From Flavobacteriales bacterium (GTDB lineage: Bacteria > Bacteroidota > Bacteroidia > NS11-12g > UBA9320), in assembly GCA_020635455.1 (NCBI GenBank), contig JACJZT010000004.1, forward strand, positions 248,001 through 312,000: a DNA stretch of 64,000 bases. The letters are read 5' to 3'. Position numbers and translations under genes: made by a program. This document shows, in pieces, positions 1-7,251 of this stretch (position 1 is the first letter of the stretch; the number at the start of each line of letters is the position of its first letter). Under the pieces are notes generated by a model, which did not search any database, had not been told where the DNA came from, and worked only from the letters and a program-made list of their open reading frames with translations.

Positions 1-262
1 CAGAATAGATGTCTTTGGTATCAAATGCGATATGATGAATGCCCTCTCCCCTTTTTTCAATAAATTTTGCTATAACGCTGTTCTGGTTCGTTGCACTAAG
101 TAATTCAATTTTGCTTTCACCGGTTTTAAAAAAAGTTGTTAAAACATTCTCGCTTTCAACAACTTCCTGTTTATAAGGCTCGGTTCCAAGTAACAGAGCA
201 TAAAGCGCTTTGGATTGTTCCATATCTTTCACTGCGATGCCAATGTGTTCGATCTTATTCAT
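1..262 (-). CDS. mce: Methylmalonyl-CoA epimerase, 5' part only
   Basis: Reading the minus strand from the ATG at 262-260 gives MNKIEHIGIAVKDMEQS, then a run including GEGIHHIAFDTKDI near the window edge. These are the N-terminal metal-site strand (H-I-G-I-A-V) and second beta-alpha module strand (G-I-H-H-I-A-F) of the glyoxalase/VOC fold, as in methylmalonyl-CoA epimerase. The family interconverts (2R)- and (2S)-methylmalonyl-CoA in the cytoplasmic propionate/succinyl-CoA pathway. Only about 87 codons are present; the family usually has about 130 to 140 residues, so the 3' third lies outside the window. MeaB, which protects the mutase acting on the same substrate, is encoded at 34 kb. Confidence 0.85.
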   Translation of the reverse strand, partial: MNKIEHIGIAVKDMEQSKALYALLLGTEPYKQEVVESENVLTTFFKTGESKIELLSATNQNSVIAKFIEKRGEGIHHIAFDTKDIYS

Positions 263-333
263 ATTGCAAGAATACTAAATATTTGACTTGAATATAATTC
301 CCGGAAATGAAAACTTTTTATTGCAAACTATGT

Positions 334-341
334 TATATTTG
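334..341 (+). promoter_or_regulatory. Putative -7 promoter element for iscSUA
   Basis: TATATTTG matches the Bacteroidota -7 consensus TAnnTTTG and lies 28 nt upstream of the iscS ATG. No clear -33 TTTG is seen at the expected spacing, so the call rests on the -7 match and position. Confidence 0.5.
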
Positions 342-369
342 CAGATAGAATTAGTCTAAATAAAAATTA

Positions 370-1584
370 ATGCTTAAGTTACCTATATATCTGGACAATA
401 ACGCTACAACACCAATGGATCCAAGAGTTCTGGAAGCCATGATCCCTTATTTTACAGAACATTTTGGGAATGCTGCCAGTAGAAATCATTCCTTTGGGTG
501 GGAAGCTGAAGATGCCGTAGACAAGGCCAGAAAACAGGTAGCAGATTGCATCAATGCCAACGAAAAAGAGATCATTTTTACTTCAGGTGCTACAGAATCC
601 AACAATCTTGCACTAAAAGGTGTGTTTGAAATGTACCGTGAAAAAGGAAATCATATTATTACGGTAAATATTGAGCATAAGGCTATTTTAGATACTTGCA
701 GACACCTTGAAAAATCGGGGGCAGAAATTACCTTTCTCACTCCGGGACCGGATGGGCGGGTTACTACAGAACAAGTAGAGCAAGCGATAAAACCCAATAC
801 GATTTTGATCTCTGTAATGTATGCCAATAACGAGATCGGCTGCATCAATCCCATTCGTGAAATCGGTGCTGTTGCAAGGAAGAATGGCATATTAATGCAT
901 ACAGATGCAACACAGGCTGTTGGCAAGATACCCGTAGATGTAAATATCGACAATATAGATCTTTTGTCTTTTTCGGCACATAAAATGTATGGCCCAAAAG
1001 GAATCGGAGCCCTGTATGTCAGGAGAAAAAACCCGAGGGTAAAAGTCACCTCACAGATCGATGGCGGTGGGCATGAAAGAGGTATGCGAAGTGGTACACT
1101 TAATGTTACCGGTATCGTTGGATTTGGAAAGGCTTGTGAACTGGCAGCTTCAGAAATGGAAGCCGAATCTAAAAGACTTGCTGCATTGAGAGACAAACTC
1201 GAAAGCGAGCTACTAAAAATTGAAGAATCTTATGTAAACGGAAGTATAGAATTCCGATTGCCACATATTACCAATATTTCCTTTAAGTTTGTTGAAGGCG
1301 AAGGTTTAATGATGGGAGTTAAAGACATAGCCGTATCCTCAGGATCCGCATGTACATCCGCCTCACTTGAACCAAGTTATGTACTTAAAAACCTTGGACT
1401 TGACGACGAACTGGCACATTCAAGTTTGAGATTCGGTTTGGGAAGATTTACAACTGAGGAACAAATCGATTACGCGATCGATCATGTCAGGACCGCAGTA
1501 AATAAATTAAGAGAAATGAGTCCTCTTTGGGAAATGTTCAAAGAAGGAATCGATTTAAAATCCATAGAATGGGCAGCACACTAA
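370..1584 (+). CDS. iscS: Cysteine desulfurase IscS
   Basis: This PLP enzyme removes sulfur from L-cysteine as a persulfide and passes it to IscU for Fe-S cluster assembly in the cytoplasm. It has 404 residues, the size of the IscS group. The PLP lysine is in SFSAHKMYG at K205. The catalytic cysteine is C328 in SSGSACTSA, within the mobile loop that separates IscS from SufS types. The N-terminus (PIYLDNNATTPMDPRV) is typical. It starts at the ATG 28 nt after a -7 box and leads an operon with iscU and an A-type carrier gene. No iscR, hscA, hscB or ferredoxin gene adjoins it. Confidence 0.95.
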   Translation: MLKLPIYLDNNATTPMDPRVLEAMIPYFTEHFGNAASRNHSFGWEAEDAVDKARKQVADCINANEKEIIFTSGATESNNLALKGVFEMYREKGNHIITVNIEHKAILDTCRHLEKSGAEITFLTPGPDGRVTTEQVEQAIKPNTILISVMYANNEIGCINPIREIGAVARKNGILMHTDATQAVGKIPVDVNIDNIDLLSFSAHKMYGPKGIGALYVRRKNPRVKVTSQIDGGGHERGMRSGTLNVTGIVGFGKACELAASEMEAESKRLAALRDKLESELLKIEESYVNGSIEFRLPHITNISFKFVEGEGLMMGVKDIAVSSGSACTSASLEPSYVLKNLGLDDELAHSSLRFGLGRFTTEEQIDYAIDHVRTAVNKLREMSPLWEMFKEGIDLKSIEWAAH

Positions 1585-1603
1585 ATCAAAAAAATTAATA
1601 AAC

Positions 1604-2020
1604 ATGGCATATTCAGAAAAAGTAATTGATCACTACCAAAATCCAAGAAATATAGGAACTCTTGATAAATCAGCCAAGTCTGTTGGAACAGGCCTGGTTG
1701 GTGCACCGGAATGCGGGGATGTGATGAGATTGCAGATACAGGTTAACGACGAAACCGGCATTATCGAAGATGCCAAATTTAAAACATTTGGATGCGGTTC
1801 TGCCATTGCTTCATCTTCATTGGCCACTGAATGGCTTAAAGGAAAAAGCATTAACGATGCACTCGAAATTGACAATATGGACATCGTTGAAGAATTGTCG
1901 CTTCCTCCCGTTAAAATACATTGTTCGGTTCTTGCAGAAGATGCCATAAAAGCTGCTATAAATGACTACCGTGCGAAACACGGACTTGAAGCTATAGAAG
2001 ACAAGAAAAAGCATTATTAA
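1604..2020 (+). CDS. iscU: Fe-S cluster scaffold protein IscU
   Basis: IscU is the scaffold on which [2Fe-2S] and [4Fe-4S] clusters are built, with sulfur from IscS. The 138-residue protein has the three conserved ligand cysteines: C37 in APECGDV, C64 in FGCGSAIA and C107 in KIHCSVLAED. The conserved aspartate D39 follows the first cysteine. The chaperone-recognition region reads PPVKIHC, close to the LPPVK motif recognised by HscA, although no hscA gene is nearby. It starts 19 nt after iscS and is followed by the A-type carrier gene after 6 nt, so the three are almost certainly cotranscribed. Confidence 0.95.
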   Translation: MAYSEKVIDHYQNPRNIGTLDKSAKSVGTGLVGAPECGDVMRLQIQVNDETGIIEDAKFKTFGCGSAIASSSLATEWLKGKSINDALEIDNMDIVEELSLPPVKIHCSVLAEDAIKAAINDYRAKHGLEAIEDKKKHY

Positions 2021-2026
2021 TTGATC

Positions 2027-2368
2027 ATGACGGATGTCGGTCACATACAAGTAACTCCCAAAGCCGCTGAAAAAATCAATTCCCTTAGATCGGAAGCGAA
2101 ACTAGATGACAGTTATTTTATTCGTGTTTCTGTCAAAGGTGGTGGCTGCAGCGGTTTGAGCTATAATCTCGATTTCGACAACGAGTTGAAACAAGGAGAT
2201 CAGGAATTTTTGAACGATGGAATAAAAGTAATTTGCGATCTCAAAAGTTTCCTTTACCTCGCTGGCACCGAATTGGATTACAGTGATGGATTAAATGGAA
2301 AAGGATTTAATTTCATCAATCCCAACGCGAGCCGAACCTGTGGCTGCGGAGAAAGTTTCGCAGTATGA
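2027..2368 (+). CDS. iscA: A-type iron-sulfur carrier protein (IscA/ErpA family)
   Basis: A-type carriers take clusters from the scaffold to target apoproteins. The 113-residue protein carries the family's three cysteines: one in GGGCSGLSY and two in the C-terminal RTCGCGESF. I start it at the ATG at 2027; a TTG two codons earlier is possible but unnecessary. It lies 6 nt downstream of iscU. Sequence alone does not settle IscA versus ErpA versus SufA, but the place directly after iscS-iscU favours an IscA role. The operon seems to end here, because the next gene has its own promoter element. Confidence 0.9.
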   Translation: MTDVGHIQVTPKAAEKINSLRSEAKLDDSYFIRVSVKGGGCSGLSYNLDFDNELKQGDQEFLNDGIKVICDLKSFLYLAGTELDYSDGLNGKGFNFINPNASRTCGCGESFAV

Positions 2369-2447
2369 TTTAACCGGAAAGTTCCTTTCTTAATTCAGGG
2401 TTTTAAATCACCATTCAATAAAATGATTTCCAATAGAAGGAATTCAT

Positions 2448-2455
2448 TATGTTTG
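2448..2455 (+). promoter_or_regulatory. Putative -7 promoter element for the TPR adenylyl cyclase
   Basis: TATGTTTG is a full match to TAnnTTTG, 13 nt before the ATG at 2469. It suggests a short leader and transcription separate from iscSUA. No convincing -33 element was seen. Confidence 0.5.
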
Positions 2456-2468
2456 TTTTCACGAATCA

Positions 2469-4268
2469 ATGAATAAATTATTTTGGATTGGCATTTTGTT
2501 GTTACCTTCTTTTATTACAGAAGGTCAAAATTTAAATACCCAAAGCAAAAGGAATTCCCAAAATCAGATTCGAAGAGAGGTAATCGATAAAAGAATACAG
2601 TTTTATATCCAATACTATAAAGAAAACTCAGATTCCGTAGAAGCCTCATTACCTATCGTAAAAGAATTACTTGAACAATCTGTTTCAATAAAGTACTCCA
2701 AAGGAATTATTCTTACTGCATTTTATGCAGGTGATTGTTATTTATTTCTAAACGATCCTCCAAACGCCATCAAACATTTTCTTATCTCACTTAAAGAAAG
2801 CGAGAAAATCAAATCCATGAAAGATGTTTCATTGGCCAATATGGGCATAGGCCTGGTTTACCTCGACCAAAAATTGTACGACAAAGCAATTGAGTCGTTT
2901 ATGAAAGCTTCGGAATACTCTAAACGAATCAAAGAGTTAAGTAGTTATTCAACTCAATTGTATTTGATAGGTTATTCCCAGATTTCATTAAATCGTTATG
3001 ATGAGGCTAAGATATTTCTGGATTCTGCCTTGATGTTAAAAACAAAATTAAAAGACGTGAAGGGCAAATATGAATGTCAACTTTCAATTGCAAATTATTT
3101 TCTGGGAAAAAATCAATATGATAGTGCACTCTTATATTACAATATGATCTTAGGGTATTTTGAAGATCAAAAAGAATTTGTTCCGGTTTCGTACATCCAA
3201 TCCTCTCTTGCTGAAATTTCTTTTCGGGATAAACATTATAATGAAGCCCTAAAACATGCGAAGGAAGCTTTGTTTTATGCTGATAAAGTGGGCGTTAGAA
3301 CCCCTAAACTAAAGGCATCTCACATACTTTACAGAATTTATGAGAAATTGGGTATTATGGACCAGGCCTTCTTATACTTGCATCAATATAATTATCTTAA
3401 AGATTCACTAGAAAACAAAGAATTCACTTCGCAGATCAGCATCGCGCAGGCTACCTATAATTTTGAAAAAGAAGAAGCGATAATGAAATCAAACAAGGAA
3501 AAAAGTGAGCTTAGATACCGGTCCAATTTAAAGTATGAAAAAAGAAAACAACAGGTTTTGATTCTAGTTACAGGCTTGTCAATATTATTGTTTGTCGTTG
3601 TCATTATAGCTAATAAAAGTATAATCAAACAAAGGCAGATCTCTGAGGATCTTCTTTTAAACATTCTTCCTGAACAAACTGCCAAAGAATTGAAAAATCT
3701 GGGATCCTCTGTTTCCAGACAACATGAAAAAGTTAGCATCATGTTTTGTGATATAAAAAATTTCAGCCATCTGGCAGAAACTTTAAGCCCTCAAAATGTG
3801 GTAGAAATGCTTGACCATTATTTTAAAAACTTTGATGACATCATTGATGAATATTCCCTAGAAAAAATAAAAACCATTGGAGATGCCTATATGTGTGCGG
3901 GTGGCCTGCACCCCAATTTATCGTATCAGGAAAAAAATATCGTACTTGCTGCCATTAAAATACTGGAATTCATCAAAAGCGCTGAAGCTGAAATGAATGA
4001 AAAATACGGTTCTTCCTTTACTTTCAGGGTTGGGATACACATTGGAAATGTTGTAAGTGGTGTAGTAGGGAAACGTAAATTCACCTATGACATTTGGGGG
4101 GATGCTGTAAACGTTGCAGCAAGAATGGAACAGAATTCCATGCCCGGTAAGATCAACGTTTCAGGAGAAACTTTTCTAGAATTAAAAGAAGATTTCGAAT
4201 TTGAATACCGCGGTAAAATACAAGCCAAGAACAAAGGAGAGATCGACATGTATTTTGTCAAAGTTTAA
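2469..4268 (+). CDS. TPR-domain class III adenylyl cyclase, membrane bound
   Basis: This is a 599-residue sensor enzyme predicted to make cAMP. Order of parts: a signal peptide (about 1-19, ending before EGQN), several TPR repeats (about 75-330, such as GLVYLDQKLYDKAIESF), a coiled stretch, one membrane helix (about 362-385) and a class III cyclase domain (about 420-595). All catalytic residues are visible: metal aspartates D428 (FCDIKNF) and D472 (TIGDAYM), adenine-selecting K468 (KIKT) and D541 (YDIWGD), and transition-state N548 and R552 (VNVAARM). The K/D pair predicts ATP rather than GTP as substrate. Topology places the TPRs in the periplasm and the cyclase in the cytoplasm. The signal it senses is unknown. 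It overlaps the convergent next gene by 4 nt. Confidence 0.88.
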   Translation: MNKLFWIGILLLPSFITEGQNLNTQSKRNSQNQIRREVIDKRIQFYIQYYKENSDSVEASLPIVKELLEQSVSIKYSKGIILTAFYAGDCYLFLNDPPNAIKHFLISLKESEKIKSMKDVSLANMGIGLVYLDQKLYDKAIESFMKASEYSKRIKELSSYSTQLYLIGYSQISLNRYDEAKIFLDSALMLKTKLKDVKGKYECQLSIANYFLGKNQYDSALLYYNMILGYFEDQKEFVPVSYIQSSLAEISFRDKHYNEALKHAKEALFYADKVGVRTPKLKASHILYRIYEKLGIMDQAFLYLHQYNYLKDSLENKEFTSQISIAQATYNFEKEEAIMKSNKEKSELRYRSNLKYEKRKQQVLILVTGLSILLFVVVIIANKSIIKQRQISEDLLLNILPEQTAKELKNLGSSVSRQHEKVSIMFCDIKNFSHLAETLSPQNVVEMLDHYFKNFDDIIDEYSLEKIKTIGDAYMCAGGLHPNLSYQEKNIVLAAIKILEFIKSAEAEMNEKYGSSFTFRVGIHIGNVVSGVVGKRKFTYDIWGDAVNVAARMEQNSMPGKINVSGETFLELKEDFEFEYRGKIQAKNKGEIDMYFVKV

Positions 4269-4741
4269 TTCGTAAGTCCACATCTTGTCGGGCAAAACGA
4301 TGTTCCCGAATTGATAACAAATTTCTGCCCTGGTTGTGCTCCTGGTTGTGACATATTGAACTGCATATTACTAAAGATTACACCAACCGTATCATTTCCA
4401 TCGGATCCGGTAAATTTCCCGAATCGAACATACAACCGCCTATCGCCGCTAGGTGTTGTGGGTGAATACATATTGTTGATGATTGTCATTTTGATTTCTC
4501 CCCCATACCTTCCATTCAAATTTCCCAATGCAGCACTTTGGTCAATATCCGCCCTGTATGAAGCAGTATAAGCCTGAGCATTGGAATAAGAGACCGTATC
4601 ACCTGCGTCTGAATTCTCAGGGTCAAGAGTTACGGTATCTGAACAATCAATTGGAATTAAGTGGTAACATTGCATAGTGACACCAATTACAATTCCAATA
4701 ATTAAAGTTGCGAACCAATAAATGAGATTTTTTGTTGTCAT
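4265..4741 (-). CDS. Small membrane-anchored protein of unknown function (paralog A)
   Basis: I do not recognise this 158-residue protein. It has one N-terminal hydrophobic segment (about residues 6-24, NLIYWFATLIIGIVIG) followed by an extracytoplasmic domain, so it is probably an anchored periplasmic protein or carries an uncleaved signal. The C-terminus has SGTSFCPTRC with two closely spaced cysteines, possibly a disulfide. The neighbouring gene at 4853 encodes a clear paralog: both share a middle GG(E/K)I segment, a Y-x-R-(F/L)-G strand, a FSN motif and the final SG-x-SFCPT-x-C. The start is the ATG at 4741, 25 nt from a TAAGTTTG box. Confidence 0.7.
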   Translation of the reverse strand: MTTKNLIYWFATLIIGIVIGVTMQCYHLIPIDCSDTVTLDPENSDAGDTVSYSNAQAYTASYRADIDQSAALGNLNGRYGGEIKMTIINNMYSPTTPSGDRRLYVRFGKFTGSDGNDTVGVIFSNMQFNMSQPGAQPGQKFVINSGTSFCPTRCGLTN

Positions 4742-4745
4742 AAGA

Positions 4746-4776
4746 TTTAAGTTTTTGTTGCTAACACAAACTTAAA
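4746..4776. repeat. Inverted repeat containing a -7 box
   Basis: Perfect 9-bp arms TTTAAGTTT (4746-4754) and AAACTTAAA (4768-4776) are separated by 13 bp. The right arm contains the minus-strand -7 box of the gene ending at 4265, so this could be an operator or an RNA leader hairpin. Confidence 0.5.
4767..4774 (-). promoter_or_regulatory. Putative -7 promoter element for paralog A
   Basis: The minus strand reads TAAGTTTG, a full TAnnTTTG match, 25 nt upstream of the ATG at 4741. The same octamer precedes paralog B. Confidence 0.5.
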
Positions 4777-4852
4777 CGGAATTTTCAAAATATCAAGAAA
4801 TAAATGGCTCTAAATCACTACACTTACGAAGTATAAAACAAAACCTTATGTA

Positions 4853-5308
4853 TTAGTTACATTGTGTCGGGCAAAAAGATTCTCCTGAATTGGTGTATAT
4901 TTTCTGTGTTCCACTTGGGGATTGTCCAATGGCAGAATTGCTAAAAAGTAGATGTATTTTGGAAGAAACACCAGGGTTACCGGAATCCATACCCAACCTG
5001 AAATACACAAACTGCTCTCCTGGCTCGGCACACTGTAAGAGATTTTTAAGCATCGAAGCACTGATCTTCCCTCCCATGCTACCGGATATTTTACTATATC
5101 CGGCCAAACCATTAACGTAGTGTTCATAATTGTTGCTGTATTCATTTGCAGTTTGTACAGTTATTTCCTTGCCTTTGTCACGTTCAAAACTGGATGAGTT
5201 TGGAGCTGCGGGTGTGGGTAACAGATCAAAACTTTGTAACAAAAAGCAGCATAAAACACCTGCAAAGAAGTAAATGAAGAACTTTATTTTTCTATTATGA
5301 TTTATAAT
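4853..5308 (-). CDS. Small membrane-anchored protein of unknown function (paralog B), start uncertain
   Basis: This gene is a paralog of the one at 4265 (shared middle GGKI, YFRLG, FSN and terminal SGESFCPTQC). The first canonical start in frame is TTG at 5242, giving 129 residues. That start leaves out an open upstream extension, KIKFFIYFFAGVLCCFLLQ, which looks like the signal anchor seen in paralog A. The frame stays open back to a TAA at about 5326-5324, inside the TAAGTTTG -7 box. Between that box and the anchor there is no ATG, GTG or TTG, only ATT (5308) and ATA codons. I give 5308 as the outer limit. The true start could be AUU or AUA, or the sequence may hold an error or a decayed start. 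Confidence 0.55.
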   Translation of the reverse strand: MINHNRKIKFFIYFFAGVLCCFLLQSFDLLPTPAAPNSSSFERDKGKEITVQTANEYSNNYEHYVNGLAGYSKISGSMGGKISASMLKNLLQCAEPGEQFVYFRLGMDSGNPGVSSKIHLLFSNSAIGQSPSGTQKIYTNSGESFCPTQCN

Positions 5309-5318
5309 TTTTTTCTGG

Positions 5319-5326
5319 CAAACTTA
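5319..5326 (-). promoter_or_regulatory. Putative -7 promoter element for paralog B
   Basis: The minus strand reads TAAGTTTG, identical to the box before paralog A. A second possible box, TATTTTTG, lies at 5344-5337. Transcription from the first would begin only a few nt before the open hydrophobic extension. Confidence 0.45.
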
Positions 5327-5480
5327 ATCTCACCGGCAAAAATAAATCGATAAAATCCTCTAAAGTTTTTACCACTTTTTAATTAATTGTCCTTAATGAT
5401 GGAATCCAAATAAAATATTTGGCTGCTAAAACCTGAACACATCTAACTGAAATACAATACATTACGCTTTCTGTGGAAAA

Positions 5481-5520
5481 AATGTGTCACAAAATGTCAC
5501 AAAGTGGTAATTTGTGTTTA
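5481..5520 (+). promoter_or_regulatory. Putative MraZ operator: four 10-bp repeats upstream of mraZ
   Basis: Four consecutive decamers are seen: AATGTGTCAC, AAAATGTCAC, AAAGTGGTAA and TTTGTGTTTA. Columns 4-6 read GTG, ATG, GTG, GTG. This resembles described MraZ binding sites, which are short G-containing repeats at 10-bp spacing (TGGG repeats in E. coli, AAAGTG repeats in Mycoplasma). The array ends 44 nt before the mraZ ATG and overlaps where a -33 element would sit, consistent with autorepression of the dcw operon. Confidence 0.65.
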
Positions 5521-5529
5521 ATAATCATT

Positions 5530-5537
5530 TATTTTTA
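5530..5537 (+). promoter_or_regulatory. Weak candidate -7 element of the dcw operon
   Basis: TATTTTTA matches TAnnTTTG at seven of eight positions and lies 27 nt before the mraZ ATG, a distance seen at other genes here. It sits just downstream of the MraZ-box array. Confidence 0.3.
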
Positions 5538-5564
5538 CACCATTCTTAATCGGATACGCAAAAG

Positions 5565-6026
5565 ATGCCTAAGTTTATTGGAGAATTTGAAGGAAAAGTT
5601 GATGCAAAAGGCAGGGTTGTATTGCCCTCCGGCCTCAAGAAACAGCTGCCTTCAGGATCACAGGAGCACCTGGTAATAAACAGGGGTTTCGATAAATGTC
5701 TGGTTGTTTATACGAGAGACGATTGGGAGAAAGAAACTCAAAAACTTGAAGGTTTAGATTCCTTTAACAAGCTCGACAGACAATTTATTCGGATATTTAA
5801 TAATGGCGCAACAGAAGTTTCCCTCGATACCGCCAATCGTCTGTTAATACCAAAGAAATTAGGACTTTATGCAGAAATTGAGAACGAGGTGATTCTGTAT
5901 GCATACGATAATAAAATAGAGATCTGGAGTCCCGGAAATTATGCATCTCAGATGGATATTGACCCGGATGAGTTCTCAAAACTTGCCGAAACGGTAATGG
6001 GTAACAGAAACAATCAAAATGAGTAG
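5565..6026 (+). CDS. mraZ: Transcriptional regulator MraZ
   Basis: MraZ is a DNA-binding protein that controls the division/cell-wall operon it heads. The 153-residue protein has two SpoVT-AbrB-like half-domains. Each carries the D-x-x-x-R signature: DAKGRVVLP near residues 14-22 and DTANRLLIP near 86-94. The start is the ATG beginning MPKFIGEFEGK. Its 3' end overlaps rsmH by 8 nt, implying translational coupling. Upstream lies a four-unit 10-bp repeat array that fits a MraZ operator. Confidence 0.95.
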   Translation: MPKFIGEFEGKVDAKGRVVLPSGLKKQLPSGSQEHLVINRGFDKCLVVYTRDDWEKETQKLEGLDSFNKLDRQFIRIFNNGATEVSLDTANRLLIPKKLGLYAEIENEVILYAYDNKIEIWSPGNYASQMDIDPDEFSKLAETVMGNRNNQNE

Positions 6027-6918
6027 TTATCACATTCCGGTAATGGCCATTAAATGTATTGATGCCCTGAACTTAAAGGAAAACGGGATCTATGTTGATG
6101 CTACATATGGTGGAGGAGGTCATGCAAGATTAATACTGAAAAACAAAAAAGTAAAGACGCTGATTGGAATTGATCAGGATGAAGATGCTATTAAAAATAA
6201 GATTAAGGACAAACGGTTAATAATGGTTCATCATAATTACTGTTATATGAAACATTTTTTGCGCTTTCACAATGCCATCCCGGTTGATGGGGTCCTTGCA
6301 GATCTTGGGATATCATCGTATCAGATCAATGAAGGTTCTAAAGGTTTCTCATATCGTTTCGATGAAAAACTGGATATGCGAATGGACCGATCATCCGAAA
6401 CATCTGCCATTGACCTTTTAAATGAATATGAAACCGATGCCTTAAATCTTGTATTTAAAAAATTTGGTGAACTTAAAAATTCTTATCAATTGGCCAAGGC
6501 CATCGTTCTATATCGATCACACAAAAAAATTGAGACTGTAAGTCAGTTGTTGGAATCCATCAAACACCTAAGTCCCAAAACCGGTGAATACGCCTTCTAT
6601 TCCAGGGTTTTTCAGGCCATAAGGATGGAAGTGAACCACGAGCTTGATAATCTTGAAAAATTCCTTAAACAATGCAATGAGGTAATAAAACCCGGAGGCA
6701 GACTGGTTGTCATGTCTTATCATTCGCTTGAAGACCGTTATGTTAAAAACTTCATAAATACCGGAAACATTGAAGGTCGGCAAATAAAAGACTCATTTGG
6801 TAACCTGTTGAGAGAATTTAACCCTATTAACCATAAAGTTATCACTGCGGATGAAAAAGAATTGGAAAACAACCCAAGGTCCCGAAGCGCCAAATTGAGA
6901 ATTGCTGAAAAAATATAA
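6019..6918 (+). CDS. rsmH: 16S rRNA (cytosine-1402-N4)-methyltransferase RsmH
   Basis: RsmH (MraW) uses SAM to methylate N4 of C1402 in the 16S rRNA P-site region. The 299-residue protein has the SAM motif YVDATYGGGGHARLI near residues 23-37, the ADLGISSYQ motif, and the usual C-terminus NNPRSRSAKLR. The start overlaps mraZ by 8 nt. It is second in the dcw operon, as in most bacteria, and ftsL follows after an 18-nt gap. Confidence 0.95.
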   Translation: MSSYHIPVMAIKCIDALNLKENGIYVDATYGGGGHARLILKNKKVKTLIGIDQDEDAIKNKIKDKRLIMVHHNYCYMKHFLRFHNAIPVDGVLADLGISSYQINEGSKGFSYRFDEKLDMRMDRSSETSAIDLLNEYETDALNLVFKKFGELKNSYQLAKAIVLYRSHKKIETVSQLLESIKHLSPKTGEYAFYSRVFQAIRMEVNHELDNLEKFLKQCNEVIKPGGRLVVMSYHSLEDRYVKNFINTGNIEGRQIKDSFGNLLREFNPINHKVITADEKELENNPRSRSAKLRIAEKI

Positions 6919-6936
6919 GGATTACTGAATATAAAC

Positions 6937-7248
6937 ATGGAAAATGAGAAAAACATCATAGAAAACAGGAAACACGAATCGGCAAAGCACCGCTTCGTTT
7001 TAACAAAGCACCTGCCTTTTGTTCTTTTCCTTTCGTTTCTACTGGTCTGTTATATCTATTTCACACACCGGATCGATAATAAAGTTCGCAACATCAGCAA
7101 TCTCCAGAAAGAAGTTAAAGATCTTTACTCGGAATACATTACGCTACAAACCCTGATCCTGAATGAAAGCCGCAGTTCAAATCTGGAAAAGGTAATGGAA
7201 GCCAAAGGAATCAAACCACCTAATAAGCCACCGGTAATTATTAAATAG
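6937..7248 (+). CDS. ftsL: FtsL-like cell division protein
   Basis: This 103-residue bitopic protein has a basic cytoplasmic N-terminus, one membrane helix (about residues 24-42, LPFVLFLSFLLVCYIYF) and a short periplasmic coiled-coil segment (NKVRNISNLQKEVKDLYSEY). That matches FtsL, which joins FtsB and FtsQ in activating septal synthesis by FtsW-FtsI. FtsL sequences are poorly conserved, so the assignment depends on topology and on its place between rsmH and ftsI. ftsI starts 3 nt after its stop codon. Confidence 0.8.
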   Translation: MENEKNIIENRKHESAKHRFVLTKHLPFVLFLSFLLVCYIYFTHRIDNKVRNISNLQKEVKDLYSEYITLQTLILNESRSSNLEKVMEAKGIKPPNKPPVIIK

Positions 7249-7251
7249 AAA

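Noticed and set aside
651..1196. Long open frame antisense to iscS (181 codons)
   Set aside because: It is the mirror of a highly conserved gene, has no recognisable motif and no promoter or coding logic of its own.
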